Of a stretch of 13,804 nt of DNA, positions 13,692 through 13,804 are shown in pieces (the first letter of the stretch is position 1; the number at the start of each line of letters is the position of its first letter). The DNA is from RUG11237 sp045119215 (GTDB lineage Bacteria > Bacillota > Clostridia > Lachnospirales > Lachnospiraceae). A program made the translations under genes and the position numbers. The stretch lies in contig JBGVDD010000060.1 in assembly GCA_045119215.1 (NCBI GenBank), positions 1-13,804 on the forward strand. The letters are read 5' to 3'. Below the pieces are notes generated by a model, which had not been told where the DNA came from, did no database searches, and saw only the letters and a list, made by a program, of their open reading frames with translations.

Positions 13692-13804
13692 ATGTCTGAC
13701 GAAATGGAAGCACGTGTTGAAGTTCAAAGAAGAGGACCAGAGAGTCTTGTAAAAGAAGTACAGGATGAAATCAGGCGATTAGCTGAACAATACAATAATT
13801 TATA
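13692..13804 (+). CDS. chimeric ORF: new N-terminus joined in frame to the WYL C-terminal end, cut by the window edge
   Basis: ATG 13692 begins MSDEMEARVEVQRR, then at 13734 the frame passes without interruption into GPESLVKEVQDEIRRLAEQY and NNLY, which is the WYL gene 3' end in its native reading frame. A GGGGGA lies 7 to 12 bases upstream as a possible ribosome binding site. The first 14 residues are not recognised. The ORF has no stop before the edge. If it continues as the left copy does, it would end four codons later. It is either a genuine fusion made by recombination or the product of an assembly join at a repeat. Confidence 0.45.
   Translation, partial: MSDEMEARVEVQRRGPESLVKEVQDEIRRLAEQYNNL
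13734..13804 (+). repeat. right copy of the 71-bp direct repeat, running off the window edge
   Basis: It is identical to 11872-11942 over all 71 visible bases, offset 1862. The pair brackets the AAA ATPase and the 53-residue ORF. The full repeat length is unknown because the window ends inside it. Confidence 0.95.

Noticed and set aside
1..13804. CRISPR array, tRNA, rRNA, group II intron, retron or complete insertion sequence.
   Set aside because: I read for spaced short repeats, conserved RNA motifs, reverse transcriptase motifs and DDE transposases, and saw none. The only exact long repeat is the 71-bp pair.

Overview
This AT-rich window is built almost wholly from mobile-element and defence-type parts. 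Strong AGGAGG ribosome binding sites, TTGACA/TATAAT-like promoters and the protein families seen (large serine recombinases, PcfB, DUF6870-like, DUF6933-like, XRE plus nucleotidyltransferase, WYL) suggest a low-GC Firmicute, most likely a gut Clostridia/Lachnospiraceae-type bacterium. This taxonomic guess comes from family content, not from any search.

Layout. Positions 1-382 hold the last codons of an unknown gene and a small DUF6870-like protein. Positions 498-5384 hold three large serine recombinases in one tight operon (1-bp overlap, then a 1-bp gap), each with an apparently complete catalytic set and zinc ribbon. They are the integration/excision module of an ICE or transposon. A metallophosphoesterase with its own promoter follows (5443-6141) and may be that element's last cargo gene. 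From about 6232 the character changes. A Fic gene is present only from the DGNGR part of its catalytic motif onward, so this is probably where the recombinase-bearing element ends inside a disrupted fic gene.

Positions 6232-8255 are a graveyard: the Fic 3' end, a PcfB conjugation gene cut short and joined out of frame to the 3' end of an AbiEii-like toxin gene, an apparently complete DUF6933-like gene, several terminator hairpins, and a minus-strand shred of a winged-helix gene. Positions 8256-9620 hold an intact minus-strand pair, a TetR regulator followed by a DUF998 membrane protein, with a palindromic operator set between the -35 and -10 boxes of the TetR promoter.

Positions 9698-11072 hold an XRE regulator overlapping a nucleotidyltransferase gene, a toxin-antitoxin-like pair with its own promoter and an inverted repeat in the spacer. 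Directly behind it lies a WYL-type regulator that has lost its natural start and the core of the WYL domain. Positions 12135-13631 hold an intact RloA/COG1106-type AAA ATPase followed by a 53-codon ORF where an RloB-type partner would be expected. The last 71 bases repeat exactly the 3' end of the WYL gene (11872-11942), fused in frame to a new start codon at 13692. This is either a real duplication or integration scar, or an assembly break at a repeat.

No tRNA, rRNA, CRISPR array or complete insertion sequence was recognised. The best candidates for an under-described system are the XRE/nucleotidyltransferase pair, the ATPase with its shortened partner next to the 71-bp repeat, and the proposed fic-targeted insertion by a three-recombinase element.
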